This document shows positions 41,967 through 52,107 of a stretch of DNA of 64,000 bases, in pieces; position 1 is the stretch's first letter; each line of letters starts with the position of its first letter. This DNA comes from Psychrobacter immobilis (lineage in GTDB: Bacteria > Pseudomonadota > Gammaproteobacteria > Pseudomonadales > Moraxellaceae). The position numbers were made by a program, and so were the translations under genes. Below the pieces are notes generated by a model that ran no database searches, had not been told where the DNA came from, and saw only the letters and a program-made list of their open reading frames with translations. The stretch is from the NCBI RefSeq assembly GCF_904846185.1, contig NZ_CAJGZQ010000020.1, forward strand, positions 1-64,000, given 5' to 3'.

Positions 41967-43448
41967 ATGAGTTTACAAAACACAGCAGTCGCCCCAGTTG
42001 ACCGTGAGTACGAAATTACTATCGTAAGATTCTTTACGATAATGGCCGTGGTATGGGGCATCGTCGGCATGAGTATTGGTGTGTTCATTGCTTCACAGTT
42101 AGCATGGCCATCACTTAACTTTGACATTCCATGGCTGACATTTAGTCGTTTAAGACCGCTACATACCAATGCGGTCATTTTTGCGTTCGGTGGCTCTGCC
42201 CTGTTCGCAACGTCTTACTATATTGTTCAGCGTACCTGTAAGACAAGGTTATTTGCGCCTTATTTAGCTTGGTTTACCTTTTGGGGTTGGCAAGCCGTTA
42301 TCGTATCAGCGGTTATTACCCTACCTTTAGGTTTAACATCGACCAAGGAATACGCTGAGCTTGAGTGGCCAATCGATATTTTAATTGCCTTGGTATGGAT
42401 CTCTTATGCCATTGTTTTCTTCGGTACGCTCATCAAACGTAAAACCTCACATATTTATGTGGCTAACTGGTTCTTTGCAGCCTTTATTATTACGATTGCA
42501 TTACTGCATATCGTAAACAGCATGGCGATTCCTGTTAGCGCATTTAAGTCTTACTCGTTATTTGGCGGTGCGACTGATGCGATGGTGCAGTGGTGGTACG
42601 GACATAACGCGGTAGGTTTTTATCTAACGGCAGCTTTCTTAGGAATGATGTATTACTTCGTTCCAGTACAGATTGGTCGTCCTATTTATTCTTACCGTTT
42701 GTCTATCGTTCACTTTTGGGCACTTATTGCGTCATATATGTGGGCTGGTGGTCACCATTTGCATTATTCAGCGCTTCCAGATTGGACGCAGTCTCTAGCA
42801 ATGGTATTCTCAATCATCCTGTTTGCGCCATCTTGGGGTGGTATGATTAACGGTGTGCTAACACTATCAGGTAGTTGGGATAAGTTACGTACCGATCCGA
42901 TCATTCGCTTTATGATTGTGGCATTGTCGTTCTATGCGATGTCGACGTTCGAAGGCCCAATGATGTCAATTAAGACAGTGAATGCGTTATCGCATAACAC
43001 GGATTGGACAGTCGGTCACGTACACTCAGGTGCACTTGGTTGGGTAGGTATGATTACCATTGGTTCGCTATATGTACTGTTACCACGTATCTATAACAAA
43101 CCTAAGATGTATTCTATCAGCTTAATCACCACGCATTTTTGGTTGGCGACAGCGGGTACTATTTTCTATATCGTATCTATGTGGATTTCAGGTATTGGCC
43201 AAGGCATGATGTGGTTGGCTACTAATCCAGACGGTACATTGGTATATAGCTTCGTTGATACAGTTGAGTTTTCACATTTCCCATATATTGGTCGTGCTTT
43301 TGGTGGCTTCTTGTATGTATCGGGTATGTTTGTGATGGCATATAACGTTTATAAAACACTTAAAATGCCAGAAGGTAAGCCTGTCGATATCGCAGATCCT
43401 ACTGATCATGAACCTAGTGTTGATAAACCTTCAGCAGCTAACGTATAA
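41967..43448 (+). CDS. ccoN: Cytochrome cbb3 oxidase subunit I
   Basis: 493 residues with about twelve membrane segments. CcoN carries haem b and the haem b3-CuB centre and pumps protons at low oxygen. Characteristic segments are [71 protein letters not shown] and [16 protein letters not shown], which include the haem and copper histidines. AAAGGA lies 8 bases before the ATG. First gene of ccoNOQP. Confidence 0.97.
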   Translation: MSLQNTAVAPVDREYEITIVRFFTIMAVVWGIVGMSIGVFIASQLAWPSLNFDIPWLTFSRLRPLHTNAVIFAFGGSALFATSYYIVQRTCKTRLFAPYLAWFTFWGWQAVIVSAVITLPLGLTSTKEYAELEWPIDILIALVWISYAIVFFGTLIKRKTSHIYVANWFFAAFIITIALLHIVNSMAIPVSAFKSYSLFGGATDAMVQWWYGHNAVGFYLTAAFLGMMYYFVPVQIGRPIYSYRLSIVHFWALIASYMWAGGHHLHYSALPDWTQSLAMVFSIILFAPSWGGMINGVLTLSGSWDKLRTDPIIRFMIVALSFYAMSTFEGPMMSIKTVNALSHNTDWTVGHVHSGALGWVGMITIGSLYVLLPRIYNKPKMYSISLITTHFWLATAGTIFYIVSMWISGIGQGMMWLATNPDGTLVYSFVDTVEFSHFPYIGRAFGGFLYVSGMFVMAYNVYKTLKMPEGKPVDIADPTDHEPSVDKPSAANV

Positions 43449-43457
43449 GGAGCGATC

Positions 43458-44096
43458 ATGTCTGGTACACCGCATGAAATTATTGAAAAAAATACAGGCT
43501 TGTTGGTTATCGGTATCGTTATTGCTATTAGCTTTGCAACGCTAGTTGAAATCGTACCATTGATATATGACAACAAGGGTCCTGAAGAAGGTGGGGTGAA
43601 TGCTCCCCTGCCCTCTATGGAGCCATGGACTGCACTAGAATTTGAGGGTCGTGACATCTATATTCGTGAAGGTTGTCACGTATGTCATACTCAGATGATT
43701 CGTCCACTACGTGCTGAAGTTGAACGTTATGGACCTTACTCACGTGCTGCTGAGTCTACGTGGGATCACCCGTTCTTATGGGGTTCAAAACGTACTGGAC
43801 CTGATCTAGCACGTGTTGGCGGTCGTTATTCTGAAGACTGGCAAAAGCAGCATTTAATTGCGCCACGTTCACTAGTACCTGAATCAGTAATGCCTGGTTT
43901 CCCTTGGCTTGCTACCAACGAAGTGAATGGTGAAAACGTTCAAACTAAAATGCGTCTATTCCGTGATCGCTTTGGTGTACCTTACACTGAAGAAGATATC
44001 GAAGGAGCACCAGATGCTGTACTTGGTGCCACTGAACTTGATGCTTTGGTTGCTTATCTACAGCAACTGGGCACCGCGATGGAAGGACAGCGCTAA
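43458..44096 (+). CDS. ccoO: Cytochrome cbb3 oxidase subunit II (monohaem cytochrome c)
   Basis: 212 residues. One N-terminal membrane anchor (residues 13-33) is followed by a periplasmic cytochrome c domain with the haem site CHVCH (C73, C76, H77). The methionine ligand is probably in the [11 protein letters not shown] segment. It starts 9 bases after ccoN with AAGGAGCG upstream, and its stop overlaps the ccoQ start. Confidence 0.96.
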   Translation: MSGTPHEIIEKNTGLLVIGIVIAISFATLVEIVPLIYDNKGPEEGGVNAPLPSMEPWTALEFEGRDIYIREGCHVCHTQMIRPLRAEVERYGPYSRAAESTWDHPFLWGSKRTGPDLARVGGRYSEDWQKQHLIAPRSLVPESVMPGFPWLATNEVNGENVQTKMRLFRDRFGVPYTEEDIEGAPDAVLGATELDALVAYLQQLGTAMEGQR

Positions 44097-44278
44097 TGGG
44101 TATTGGTGAATTACAAACAATTGCGACCGTTTCTGCCTTTGTTGCCTTCGTAGGTGTTGCATGGTGGGCGTATTCGCCAAAAAACAAAAAACGCTTCGAA
44201 GAAGATGCACAACTTGCGCTTGATGACGAGGATATAAAATCTCTGTCTGAAAAGCAGCGCAATAAGGATAAACGATGA
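44096..44278 (+). CDS. ccoQ: Cytochrome cbb3 oxidase subunit CcoQ
   Basis: 60 residues: one membrane segment (TVSAFVAFVGVAWWAYSP) and a charged tail. CcoQ stabilises the oxidase complex. The ATG overlaps the ccoO stop by one base and the stop overlaps the ccoP start (ATGA), so translation is coupled. Confidence 0.92.
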   Translation: MGIGELQTIATVSAFVAFVGVAWWAYSPKNKKRFEEDAQLALDDEDIKSLSEKQRNKDKR

Positions 44279-45411
44279 CATTTTTTTGGAGTTCTTGGAT
44301 TACCATACTAAGTATCATGTGTTGGGCTGCTATCCTCGGTGTCTTACTAATGGTATTGAAGTACAAGCCAGAACTAGAAGATGACGGTACAACAGGCCAC
44401 GCTTATGATGGTATCAAAGAGTACGACAAGCCATTACCTAAATGGTGGCTCGTAATATTTTTTGGCTCTATCGCTTGGGGTGTTGCCTATTGGGTATTTT
44501 TCCCAGGTATTTTCCCATCAAAATGGGAAGGTATTGCCACTGTAGAAGTCGATGGCGAAACGGTACCGTGGACCTCTAAGAACGAGCTATATAGCGAGCT
44601 TGAGAGTAATAACAAAGTATTTACGGATAACTTTGAGAAAAATATTTTAGCAAAAGCGGATGCTAGTGGTGCGACAGAGACCTTAGCGGCACTTGCTGAG
44701 TTACAAGCAACGATGCGCCGCAGCGAAACACCACCAGCAGATCTGCAAGCTCAAATTGATGAGAAAACTGCAGAACTATCACCTTATGTAGAAAAGCTTT
44801 CAGAAAATCCGAATGCTTTAAAGGTTGGTAGTCGGTTGTTCTTACAGAACTGTGCGGTCTGTCATGGCTCTAACGCCAAAGGTGCGGTAGGCTATCCAAA
44901 TCTAACTGACAATGACTGGTTATATGGCGGAGAAGCGTCAAACATTTTGACCACGCTACATAAAGGTCGAGTTGGTGGTATGGCTGCATGGCGTGATCAA
45001 ATCGGTGAAGATGGGGTACGTGCGGTATCTGAATACGTGCTATCAATATCTGGCAACCAACCTGGTTACGAGCTTGATAAAGCTCAAGTCGCTCAAGGTG
45101 AGGCAATCTTTAATGAGCCGACTAACTGTGTACTTTGTCATGGTGCAGATGCCAAAGGTATGACTTCTACTGGCGCGCCAAACTTGACAGATAACATTTG
45201 GTTATATGGTGGTGATCGTGAGACCATCCGCGAAACCTTACGTTATGGTCGTGCTGGTGTGATGCCTGAGTGGGAAACCAAACTGGGTAATGAGCGTATT
45301 ATGCTGCTTGCAGCTTATGTTTACTCATTATCAGATAAAACCCCTCAACCTGCTGCTAAAGCACCAACCGCTACTCAAGTAGCAACCACTGTAGAAACGA
45401 CGGCTAACTAA
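44275..45411 (+). CDS. ccoP: Cytochrome cbb3 oxidase subunit III (dihaem cytochrome c)
   Basis: 378 residues. Two hydrophobic segments lie near residues 5-27 and 58-78, then two cytochrome c domains with haem sites CAVCH (193-197) and CVLCH (285-289). CcoP accepts electrons and passes them to CcoO. The region between the anchor and the first haem (about 110 residues, rich in Glu, Ala and Leu) is somewhat long. Its start overlaps the ccoQ stop. Confidence 0.96.
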   Translation: MTFFWSSWITILSIMCWAAILGVLLMVLKYKPELEDDGTTGHAYDGIKEYDKPLPKWWLVIFFGSIAWGVAYWVFFPGIFPSKWEGIATVEVDGETVPWTSKNELYSELESNNKVFTDNFEKNILAKADASGATETLAALAELQATMRRSETPPADLQAQIDEKTAELSPYVEKLSENPNALKVGSRLFLQNCAVCHGSNAKGAVGYPNLTDNDWLYGGEASNILTTLHKGRVGGMAAWRDQIGEDGVRAVSEYVLSISGNQPGYELDKAQVAQGEAIFNEPTNCVLCHGADAKGMTSTGAPNLTDNIWLYGGDRETIRETLRYGRAGVMPEWETKLGNERIMLLAAYVYSLSDKTPQPAAKAPTATQVATTVETTAN

Positions 45412-45458
45412 TATTTAAAGATGGTTGTCATAGCATCAGTGGATAAGATTTGACAAAG

Positions 45459-45489
45459 GGAGAACTGTTATTGCAGTTCTCCTTTTTTT
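45459..45489 (+). terminator. Rho-independent terminator after ccoP
   Basis: GGAGAACTG (45459-45467) pairs with CAGTTCTCC (45474-45482), followed by seven T. Confidence 0.92.
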
Positions 45490-45580
45490 ATAAATTCTTT
45501 GATGAGAGTTTATAAACTGCTGCCGCATTATCAAAATTTGAGTGGTAAATGAAATACGGTTTAATACTGCATATAGCACG

Positions 45581-45614
45581 ATCAATATATCGATCATTAT
45601 GCTGATATATTGAT
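45581..45614. promoter_or_regulatory. Inverted repeat, possible operator upstream of ccoG
   Basis: ATCAATATATC (45581-45591) and GATATATTGAT (45604-45614) are perfect 11-base arms with 12 bases between. Not followed by T, so an operator is more likely than a terminator. The regulator is unknown. Confidence 0.4.
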
Positions 45615-45890
45615 TGGTTTTTAAGATTATTACCCCATTTATAATAGGGAGAATGCTAAAATGATAATACCTAAAAACCACTTATTAGTGGCGAATTTAG
45701 AAGATAGTCATCCATTCTCATTAAGCTATTTGCAATCGATCATTTGGTAGATGGGTTAAAATATTTTTCTGTTCAATATTTTATCCGCTACTTACTGACA
45801 TTGATAACATCACACACTCATACATCTGATGATTAAAGATGTTTGTTCATCATGCCAGCAAACTGATTCTTTTTTAAAAGAGGCACGTTT

Positions 45891-47300
45891 ATGTCAGCAC
45901 CACAACCCAATAAAATCCCTGTACAGCAAATTGACCTTGATGCGACCAAGCATCGAGTTCACCCTAGGTTTGTCACCGGTTTTTATCAAAACATTCGTGT
46001 CGTCACGATGTATGCGCTTTTAGCCGCTTTTCTGCTGTTGCCATGGTTACGTTATAATGGTAGGCAAGCAATATGGCTTGATGTTCCGTCGCAGCATTAC
46101 TATATTTTTGGCATGACTTTTTTGACCCAAGATTTTTACTTCATTGCCGCCTTTGCGATTATTGCCGCATTCACTTTATTCATGGTGACTGTGTATGCGG
46201 GGCGTGTTTGGTGTGGCTATGCCTGCCCTCAGACGATTTGGACACATCTTTATCAATATGTTGAAAAATGGGTGATTGGCGATCGCAACAAGCGTATCAA
46301 GTTTGACAAAGAACCGATGAGCGCAAAAAAAGCCTTTAAACGTTCTTTGGTATATTTTATTTGGTTGGTATTTTCAGTGATTACCGCGGCAACCTTTGTC
46401 AGTTATGTCGCTGGAACAGATTATTTATATCAAAGCTGGCAAACCATTGGTTTTATTCCTATTCCTGATTGGCCAACATGGGTATGGGTGTCGATGTTTA
46501 TTTTCACCTTTGCTACCTACGTCAATGCAGGTTATATGCGTGAGCAGATGTGTATCCAAATCTGCCCATACGGTCGTTTTCAAAGTGTCATGTTTGATAA
46601 AGATACCTTGGTCGTATCTTATGATTATGAGCGCGGTGAGCCTCGCGGGGCACGCAAAAAAGGCACGCATCCTGAACATTTAGGTGACTGTATTGAATGC
46701 ACCATGTGCGTGCAGGTATGTCCGACTGGCATTGATATTCGAGATGGCTTGCAAGTCGCTTGTATACAGTGCGCGGCTTGTATTGACGCTTGTAATGAAA
46801 TTATGGATAAAGTCGGGTATCCACGTGGACTCATTCGTTATACGACAGAACGACAGTTGTCAGAAAAAGAAAATACCCGCGTCATCAGTCCACGTCTATT
46901 TGCTTATTTAGCCGTTATTACTATTTTATGTGGTGGCGTTATTTATGCATTGACGGACCGTGTACCGTTAGAGATTGATATTCGCCGTGACCGTAATCAG
47001 TTGTCTTCAGTGAATAATCAAGGCATGATTGAAAACAGCTATATCGTCAAGCTGACTAATAAGACACAAGAGCCGCATACCTATACGATAACCCTTGCTC
47101 CACAAGAAGGTTTGAGCTTGGAGCTGCGATTCAATGATGTACCATTAGAAGCAGGTGAAAGCTTTGATATGCCTGTGAGTATTTATGGCGATCCTAAGGT
47201 CATCGATTTTGAACAAACATCAGTGACCCTAAATGTGACCAGTGAAGATGGTCAGTATAAAGTCAGTAAACAAAACGTATTTACTACTCAAGGGCAGTAG
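45891..47300 (+). CDS. ccoG: Cytochrome c oxidase accessory protein CcoG
   Basis: 469 residues. Four or five membrane segments are followed by ferredoxin-type clusters (CIECTMCVQVCP, 267-278, and CIQCAACIDAC) and a C-terminal periplasmic Ig-like domain (about 355-469). The GRVWCGYACPQTIW motif is typical. CcoG is a copper reductase-type factor needed for cbb3 assembly. AGAGG lies upstream of the ATG. ccoH follows, separated by a MITE-like insertion. Confidence 0.95.
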   Translation: MSAPQPNKIPVQQIDLDATKHRVHPRFVTGFYQNIRVVTMYALLAAFLLLPWLRYNGRQAIWLDVPSQHYYIFGMTFLTQDFYFIAAFAIIAAFTLFMVTVYAGRVWCGYACPQTIWTHLYQYVEKWVIGDRNKRIKFDKEPMSAKKAFKRSLVYFIWLVFSVITAATFVSYVAGTDYLYQSWQTIGFIPIPDWPTWVWVSMFIFTFATYVNAGYMREQMCIQICPYGRFQSVMFDKDTLVVSYDYERGEPRGARKKGTHPEHLGDCIECTMCVQVCPTGIDIRDGLQVACIQCAACIDACNEIMDKVGYPRGLIRYTTERQLSEKENTRVISPRLFAYLAVITILCGGVIYALTDRVPLEIDIRRDRNQLSSVNNQGMIENSYIVKLTNKTQEPHTYTITLAPQEGLSLELRFNDVPLEAGESFDMPVSIYGDPKVIDFEQTSVTLNVTSEDGQYKVSKQNVFTTQGQ

Positions 47301-47329
47301 GTTTTTATAAGCGATTGATAGCTTAGCGA

Positions 47330-47488
47330 GGGCGCGTCCTCATTTTAAAAGTGATAATAGAGATACGATAAATGGCAGCCAAACTAGGAAAATAGTGCAG
47401 ATAATATCGGCATATTAACCAGCTGTTTGGCAAAATTTAACCATTTTTAATCCATTTAGGTGCTTTCATTCAGACTGAGGATGCGCCC
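47330..47488. mobile_element. MITE-like inverted-repeat element, copy 4, inside the ccoGH unit
   Basis: 159 bases with ends GGGCGCGTCCTCA and TGAGGATGCGCCC. The interior matches copy 1 (AGATAATATCGGCATATTAA, CCATTTTTAATCCATTTAGG). The left flank is GA and the right flank TA, so one side of the TA duplication has mutated. Confidence 0.75.
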
Positions 47489-47635
47489 TAGTATATAATT
47501 CTATATTTCACCTGTGAGTCAGTGGCTAGCAGGTGGACGATTTATCATTAAACTGGCAGCTGTTTCGCTGTCAGCTTATCCATTGATACAGTTTATAGAT
47601 ATCTGATAAACAGATATCTGATTAATAGGTATTTT

Positions 47636-48217
47636 ATGTCTACTCCAGCATCAAATTTTAAGCATCAAGATACTCAGCCATGGTATAAGAATTACATGGT
47701 GGTTATTTTTGTTATTGGCATGCCAGCATTTGTCGTAGTGGCCTGTATCTTTTTTGTTTATTACTCTTATCAAATTCGGGATAGCGTGGTACGTGACGAC
47801 TGGTATATGGATGGTAAGACGCTTTATCATGATGTGTCACGTGACAAGCTGACTTATGACTTAGATTTACACGGCGAAATGCAGTTTGCAGATAATGGTG
47901 ATGTCGTATTCTATCTAAATTATCCTGAACAGAGTCTGCAATCAGGTAAACTGCTGAATGGCAATCCTCTGGCTTATCCTGAAAAACTAGATCTGTCTAT
48001 CTCACATGCAACCGACATCAAAAAAGATCACGATGTCGTACTTCAACATGTCGAGGGCAATAAATACAGTGCGCAGGTAGATATAGATCCTCTAAAAGCA
48101 AAATATTATCTACAAGTAAGTAGTGATGGTAAAGATGACTGGCGTATGCAAGATGTGGCGAAATTACCACGTTCAAAAGTTAGCTTTGACCCATTACCTG
48201 TTTTTGCAGAAAGTTGA
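47636..48217 (+). CDS. ccoH: FixH/CcoH family cbb3 oxidase assembly protein
   Basis: 193 residues: one membrane segment (VVIFVIGMPAFVVVACIFFVYYSY, about 22-45) and a periplasmic domain with the family segment VRDDWYMDGKTLYHDVSRD. CcoH (FixH) helps cbb3 complex assembly. The ccoI copper ATPase and ccoS do not follow; ttcA lies next on the other strand, so ccoIS must be elsewhere if present. Confidence 0.88.
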   Translation: MSTPASNFKHQDTQPWYKNYMVVIFVIGMPAFVVVACIFFVYYSYQIRDSVVRDDWYMDGKTLYHDVSRDKLTYDLDLHGEMQFADNGDVVFYLNYPEQSLQSGKLLNGNPLAYPEKLDLSISHATDIKKDHDVVLQHVEGNKYSAQVDIDPLKAKYYLQVSSDGKDDWRMQDVAKLPRSKVSFDPLPVFAES

Positions 48218-48272
48218 TTTTATAGAAACTACTTTTATAGACATTGTTAATATTCAATTTATTAACACATAA

Positions 48273-48310
48273 AAAAAACCAGCCATTTATCAATAATGAG
48301 CTGGTTTTTT
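48273..48310. terminator. Bidirectional terminator between ccoH and ttcA
   Basis: AAAAAACCAGC (48273-48283) and GCTGGTTTTTT (48300-48310) form an 11-bp stem with a 16-base loop and U runs in both directions. Confidence 0.88.
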
Positions 48311-48371
48311 ACACTAACGGTTTATGCTATTTTTTATAAATGTCATTTAACAATATCGAATAAGCAAATCG

Positions 48372-49529
48372 TTAAATAACAGGATTTATTGTTGGAATCT
48401 TCTGATTCGTATGCTTGTTTTCTGCTGAATTATCAGACTCTATCGAAAGCAGCTTATGATCAAACTTCGGATTGAACGCTTGGGTTTTTGGCGATACAGG
48501 TAAGCCAATTTCAGCCAAGCTCTCGGTCTGGCCAGCTTGGATGTTATCTCCTTCAAACAAACGTTCATTATCATCACGATCAAGACTTAACTGCTCAAAA
48601 TCAAACAATTCACGGTCTGCTAGTTGCGACGGTGCGACGTTTTGCATGGCTTTAAAAATAGAGGCCAAACGCTGCGGATGAGCATCATCCCATTCCCGCA
48701 ACATATCGTTGATAATGGCTCTTTGTAAGTTGGTTTGGCTGCCACATAAGTTGCATGGAATAATTGGAAATTCTTTTAAGCGAGCATATTCAATGATGTC
48801 TTTTTCTTCGACATAAGCCAATGGACGAATAAGTAGGTTTTGCTTGTCATCACTGAGCAATTTCGGTGGCATCGATTTAAGAGTGCCGCCATGAAATAAA
48901 TTCAAAAAGAAAGTCGCCAACATATCATCGCGATGATGACCCAGCGCAATTTTGGTTGCGCCAATCTGCTTAGCAAAACCGTATAACGAGCCGCGGCGCA
49001 GACGTGAACATGCCGAGCAATAAGTTTTGCCTTCTGGCACCACGCTCTTAACGATACTATAAGTGTCTTTTTCTAAGATATAGTGAGCAATGCCCTGCTC
49101 GTTCAAATACGCTGGCAAAATGTCCTCAGGGTAACCGGGTTGCTTTTGATCGAGATTGACCGCGACGATATCAAAGTTAATCGGGGCGATACGCTTGAGT
49201 AATAGTAAAATATCCAGCAAGGTATAGCTGTCTTTACCACCTGAAACACAGACCATGACTACATCGCCGTCTTCGATCATATTAAAATCACGAATCGCCC
49301 ATGATACTTGTCTACGCAGCTTCTTTTGTAATTTACGGAACTCTGCTGATTCAGTAGACGTTGACGGTGCAGCGGCGATACTGTCTTCATTTGTATGATA
49401 GTCAGCAACATCCTCATATTCCATACTATCACCATCAGTGTCCCAAGCATGATTATCCAAACCTGTATCAGCTGACATATCATCGATTTCAGGCGTAATT
49501 TGTGGCGTAAACAAGGTTGCTGCGGTCAT
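48372..49529 (-). CDS. ttcA: tRNA 2-thiocytidine(32) synthetase TtcA
   Basis: 385 residues. The PP-loop is VSGGKDS (SGGKDS at 96-101). Cysteine pairs C171/C174 (CSAC) and C259/C262 (CNLC) match the TtcA iron-sulfur sites. TtcA thiolates cytidine 32 of some tRNAs. The first 60 residues are acidic and the last 50 are polar; both are extensions compared with the roughly 310-residue E. coli enzyme. The ATG is at 49529, with only a weak ribosome binding site, so a start inside the acidic region cannot be excluded. Confidence 0.93.
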   Translation of the reverse strand: MTAATLFTPQITPEIDDMSADTGLDNHAWDTDGDSMEYEDVADYHTNEDSIAAAPSTSTESAEFRKLQKKLRRQVSWAIRDFNMIEDGDVVMVCVSGGKDSYTLLDILLLLKRIAPINFDIVAVNLDQKQPGYPEDILPAYLNEQGIAHYILEKDTYSIVKSVVPEGKTYCSACSRLRRGSLYGFAKQIGATKIALGHHRDDMLATFFLNLFHGGTLKSMPPKLLSDDKQNLLIRPLAYVEEKDIIEYARLKEFPIIPCNLCGSQTNLQRAIINDMLREWDDAHPQRLASIFKAMQNVAPSQLADRELFDFEQLSLDRDDNERLFEGDNIQAGQTESLAEIGLPVSPKTQAFNPKFDHKLLSIESDNSAENKHTNQKIPTINPVI

Positions 49530-49896
49530 AAGTTACTCAATATCTTTACAAGGGAATTTTGCTAAAAAATAGAAGAATAAAGCCTTTAGCAAGAAAGTAA
49601 TAGCACAGTGGCTCTAAAAGCAGCGATTATAACAAAATTTGCTAACAGATTGAAAAGATGAGAGTAAACTATCAGATTAAATATTCAGTCTTTTTTATGG
49701 CTTAGCTTAAGGCATGCTGAACATTCGACCATAGCACTGCTAATAGCTCCACACTTTTATAAACAAATTTCTCTTTTGAGCTGATTAAGGTTTCATATCG
49801 TATTTATAATGGCTTCGTGGTTCTGTAATGAGCGTATTTTTGCTAAAATAGGCGTTTTTCACAAACCCATTTCGCAAACCAATAATAGATACCACT
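49530..49896. other. 367-base divergent spacer, no gene seen
   Basis: Separates ttcA and queC. AT-rich, with no preQ1 riboswitch or operator recognised. Confidence 0.4.
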
Positions 49897-50676
49897 ATGA
49901 CTAATGTTACTTCGCAAAGCGCCTCTAATAATCAAGCCTTCGATACTGACTTAAATGCTCTGCATAAAAGCCAAAATGCCGTTGTGCTACTGTCAGGCGG
50001 GCTTGATTCGGTGACTTGTTTGTATTGGGCCAAGGCACGTTATGCGTCGGTGACTGCGGTCAGTTTTAATTATGGTCAGCGCCACAATAGTGAACTGGTC
50101 GCGGCAAAATCCATCGCTGAGACTGCAGGGGTCAATCACAGAATCATTGATATTGATATCGCTCAGCTTGGTGGCTCTTCGCTGACAGATCACAGTATGA
50201 TTGTTCCTGATGGCGATACGGATAAATTCCCTAATAAAAAGCGTGATGAGATTGATAACGACGCTATTCCCAACACTTATGTGCCTGCGCGTAATACGAT
50301 ATTTTTGTCTTATGCGCTAGCCGTTGCTGAAGTGACCGATGCCAATCATATCGTCATTGGCGTCAGCTCAGTCGATTACTCAGGCTACCCCGACTGTCGT
50401 CCAGAGTATATTGCCGCCTTCGAGCATATGGCCAATCTTGCCACCAAAGCGGGCGTTACCGGTCATCACTTATCCATTCAAACGCCATTACAGCAACTGT
50501 CAAAAGCAAAAACCATTGAGCTTGGATTGTCATTGGGCGTCGATTATGGGCAAACCATATCTTGCTACCAAGCCGATGCACAAGGTCTTGCTTGCGGTGT
50601 ATGTGACAGCTGTGCCCTACGCCGTCAAGGCTTTGCTCAGGCAGGCATCACTGACCCAACTCATTATCAATCCTAA
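49897..50676 (+). CDS. queC: 7-cyano-7-deazaguanine synthase QueC
   Basis: 259 residues. The PP-loop is [10 protein letters not shown] (SGGLDS, 33-38). Other family blocks are [32 protein letters not shown] and [12 protein letters not shown]. The zinc-binding cysteines are in [21 protein letters not shown]. QueC converts carboxy-deazaguanine to preQ0 in queuosine synthesis. The first 25 residues are an extra polar segment. No other queuosine gene is adjacent. Confidence 0.95.
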   Translation: MTNVTSQSASNNQAFDTDLNALHKSQNAVVLLSGGLDSVTCLYWAKARYASVTAVSFNYGQRHNSELVAAKSIAETAGVNHRIIDIDIAQLGGSSLTDHSMIVPDGDTDKFPNKKRDEIDNDAIPNTYVPARNTIFLSYALAVAEVTDANHIVIGVSSVDYSGYPDCRPEYIAAFEHMANLATKAGVTGHHLSIQTPLQQLSKAKTIELGLSLGVDYGQTISCYQADAQGLACGVCDSCALRRQGFAQAGITDPTHYQS

Positions 50677-50912
50677 CAAATCATAGAATTGCACTTGCAT
50701 GAAAGCGTGATAGCAATCAACATTAGCGAAACATTCGCTTGCATTAACACAGCACGCCGCCGTTGTATTTTAACTCACATACTTGTTATGGTATGAGCGA
50801 TTGCATTTATCACAAGATATAAGTAACCACATTAGTCAACGAACTATGAGTACTTTTGCTTTACTTTGAGTACAAAATTTAGAAAATTGATGTTACCCGT
50901 AAGAGGATATTT

Positions 50913-51242
50913 ATGAAGTTGTTGCCATTATTACCCCTAGCTTTAGCTGCCATTTTTGTGATGCCACAAGCAAACGCTGCCGATATTAAGCAAAATAACA
51001 TCAATACCTGCGTTAATGGTGCGGTCAAGTATAAAGTCGCTGACAAAGGCGATGCGACCAAACTATGCAATTGCACTATTGGCGTGCGTAGCAACATGAC
51101 CATCGGTCAGATGTGGGAAATTGAGAGCTATGCCCAAGACAAAAAAGATCCGTCTGGACTGCCTTATGTCAAAAAAATGCAAAAAGATTTGCAGCAATGC
51201 ACTGTTGGCTTAGATTTAAAACAGCCACAAAAACCAGCGTAA
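50913..51242 (+). CDS. Small secreted cysteine-containing protein
   Basis: 109 residues. A Sec signal peptide (MKLLPLLPLALAAIFVMP) is followed by a probable cleavage site at ANA-AD. The mature part of about 85 residues has four cysteines (TCVNGAVKYK, LCNCTIGVRS, QQCTVG), which could form two disulfides. AGAGGATAT lies before the ATG. No domain was recognised. It is monocistronic and ends at a strong terminator. Confidence 0.75.
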   Translation: MKLLPLLPLALAAIFVMPQANAADIKQNNINTCVNGAVKYKVADKGDATKLCNCTIGVRSNMTIGQMWEIESYAQDKKDPSGLPYVKKMQKDLQQCTVGLDLKQPQKPA

Positions 51243-51263
51243 TACACATCTCGTTTGATATAC

Positions 51264-51291
51264 AAAAGACTGGCTATTGCCAGTCTTTTTT
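51264..51291 (+). terminator. Strong terminator after the small secreted protein gene
   Basis: AAAAGACTGGC (51264-51274) and GCCAGTCTTTT (51279-51289) pair over 11 bases around TATT, followed by more T. Confidence 0.92.
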
Positions 51292-51432
51292 GTTGTCAAT
51301 ACAGGCGCAAAGTGTAAAACTGATGATGAATTGCTACTAATCTGCTTATAATAAGAACACAGCATAGATTACCAATCGACATAAGCACGAATATAAGTAC
51401 TGACATAAACAAAAATGAATAAGGATTTTACA

Positions 51433-51930
51433 ATGGCAAAACCAACCACAGAAAACCTAACCTTACCTGACTTTCCAGTGACGATAGTACGAAAGCTTGC
51501 CGGCAACTTTATCCATGATGAAATCAATCTCAAAGAGATGATTGCCAATACTGATAAAGGGCTTATTCTGTACTTTTATCCAAAAGACAGTACGCCAGGC
51601 TGCACCACTCAAGCAACCGAATTTACTGCTCATCTCCATGAGTTTGATGATTTAGGCTATGACATTATCGGCGTCTCACGTGATAGTGTTGAATCTCACG
51701 AGAAATTCATCACCAAATATGATTTAAACATTGCCCTTATCAGCGATACTGATGAAAAACTATGCCAATACTTTGACGTTATTAAAGAAAAAAATATGTA
51801 CGGCAAAATAACGTTAGGGCTGGTCCGTTCAGCCTTTGTCTTTGATAAAGATGGCACGCTGACCCATGCTCAGCGAAATTTACGTGCCAAAGGCTACACT
51901 GAACGTTTGCTTGAAACTTTAGCACCTTAA
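51433..51930 (+). CDS. bcp: Peroxiredoxin, Bcp/PrxQ type
   Basis: 165 residues. The peroxidatic cysteine is C57 in FYPKDSTPGCTTQATEF; the arginine of VSRDSVESHEKF is also conserved. The close resolving cysteine found five residues later in E. coli Bcp is replaced by T62; C111 in DEKLCQYF is the only other cysteine. It reduces hydroperoxides at the expense of thioredoxin. AAGGA lies 9 bases before the ATG at 51433, which decides the start over an ATG 18 bases upstream. Confidence 0.92.
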   Translation: MAKPTTENLTLPDFPVTIVRKLAGNFIHDEINLKEMIANTDKGLILYFYPKDSTPGCTTQATEFTAHLHEFDDLGYDIIGVSRDSVESHEKFITKYDLNIALISDTDEKLCQYFDVIKEKNMYGKITLGLVRSAFVFDKDGTLTHAQRNLRAKGYTERLLETLAP

Positions 51931-52107
51931 CCAATAAAACCAAGAGTCATAAAAAAGCATTTTAAAATAGACGCTAATAATCATTACAATAAACGCTGGA
52001 TATCAGAGGCTAAAAGTAGTTTTTTAATAATTTTTTAGAGCAATCTCTTAAAAAACTTATCTAAAAAACAGCCCTGAATACTAAACATCTTATAACTTGA
52101 GAATCAT

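Larger units (their letters stand above)
45412..45890. other. 479-base spacer between ccoP and ccoG
   Basis: Holds the ccoP terminator and an 11-base inverted repeat at 45581-45614. No gene is supported. ccoG probably has its own promoter here. Confidence 0.5.

Noticed and set aside
45798-45812. TTGATAACATCA before ccoG as an ANR box
   Set aside because: The spacer is three bases rather than four and the final A is missing; too weak to call.
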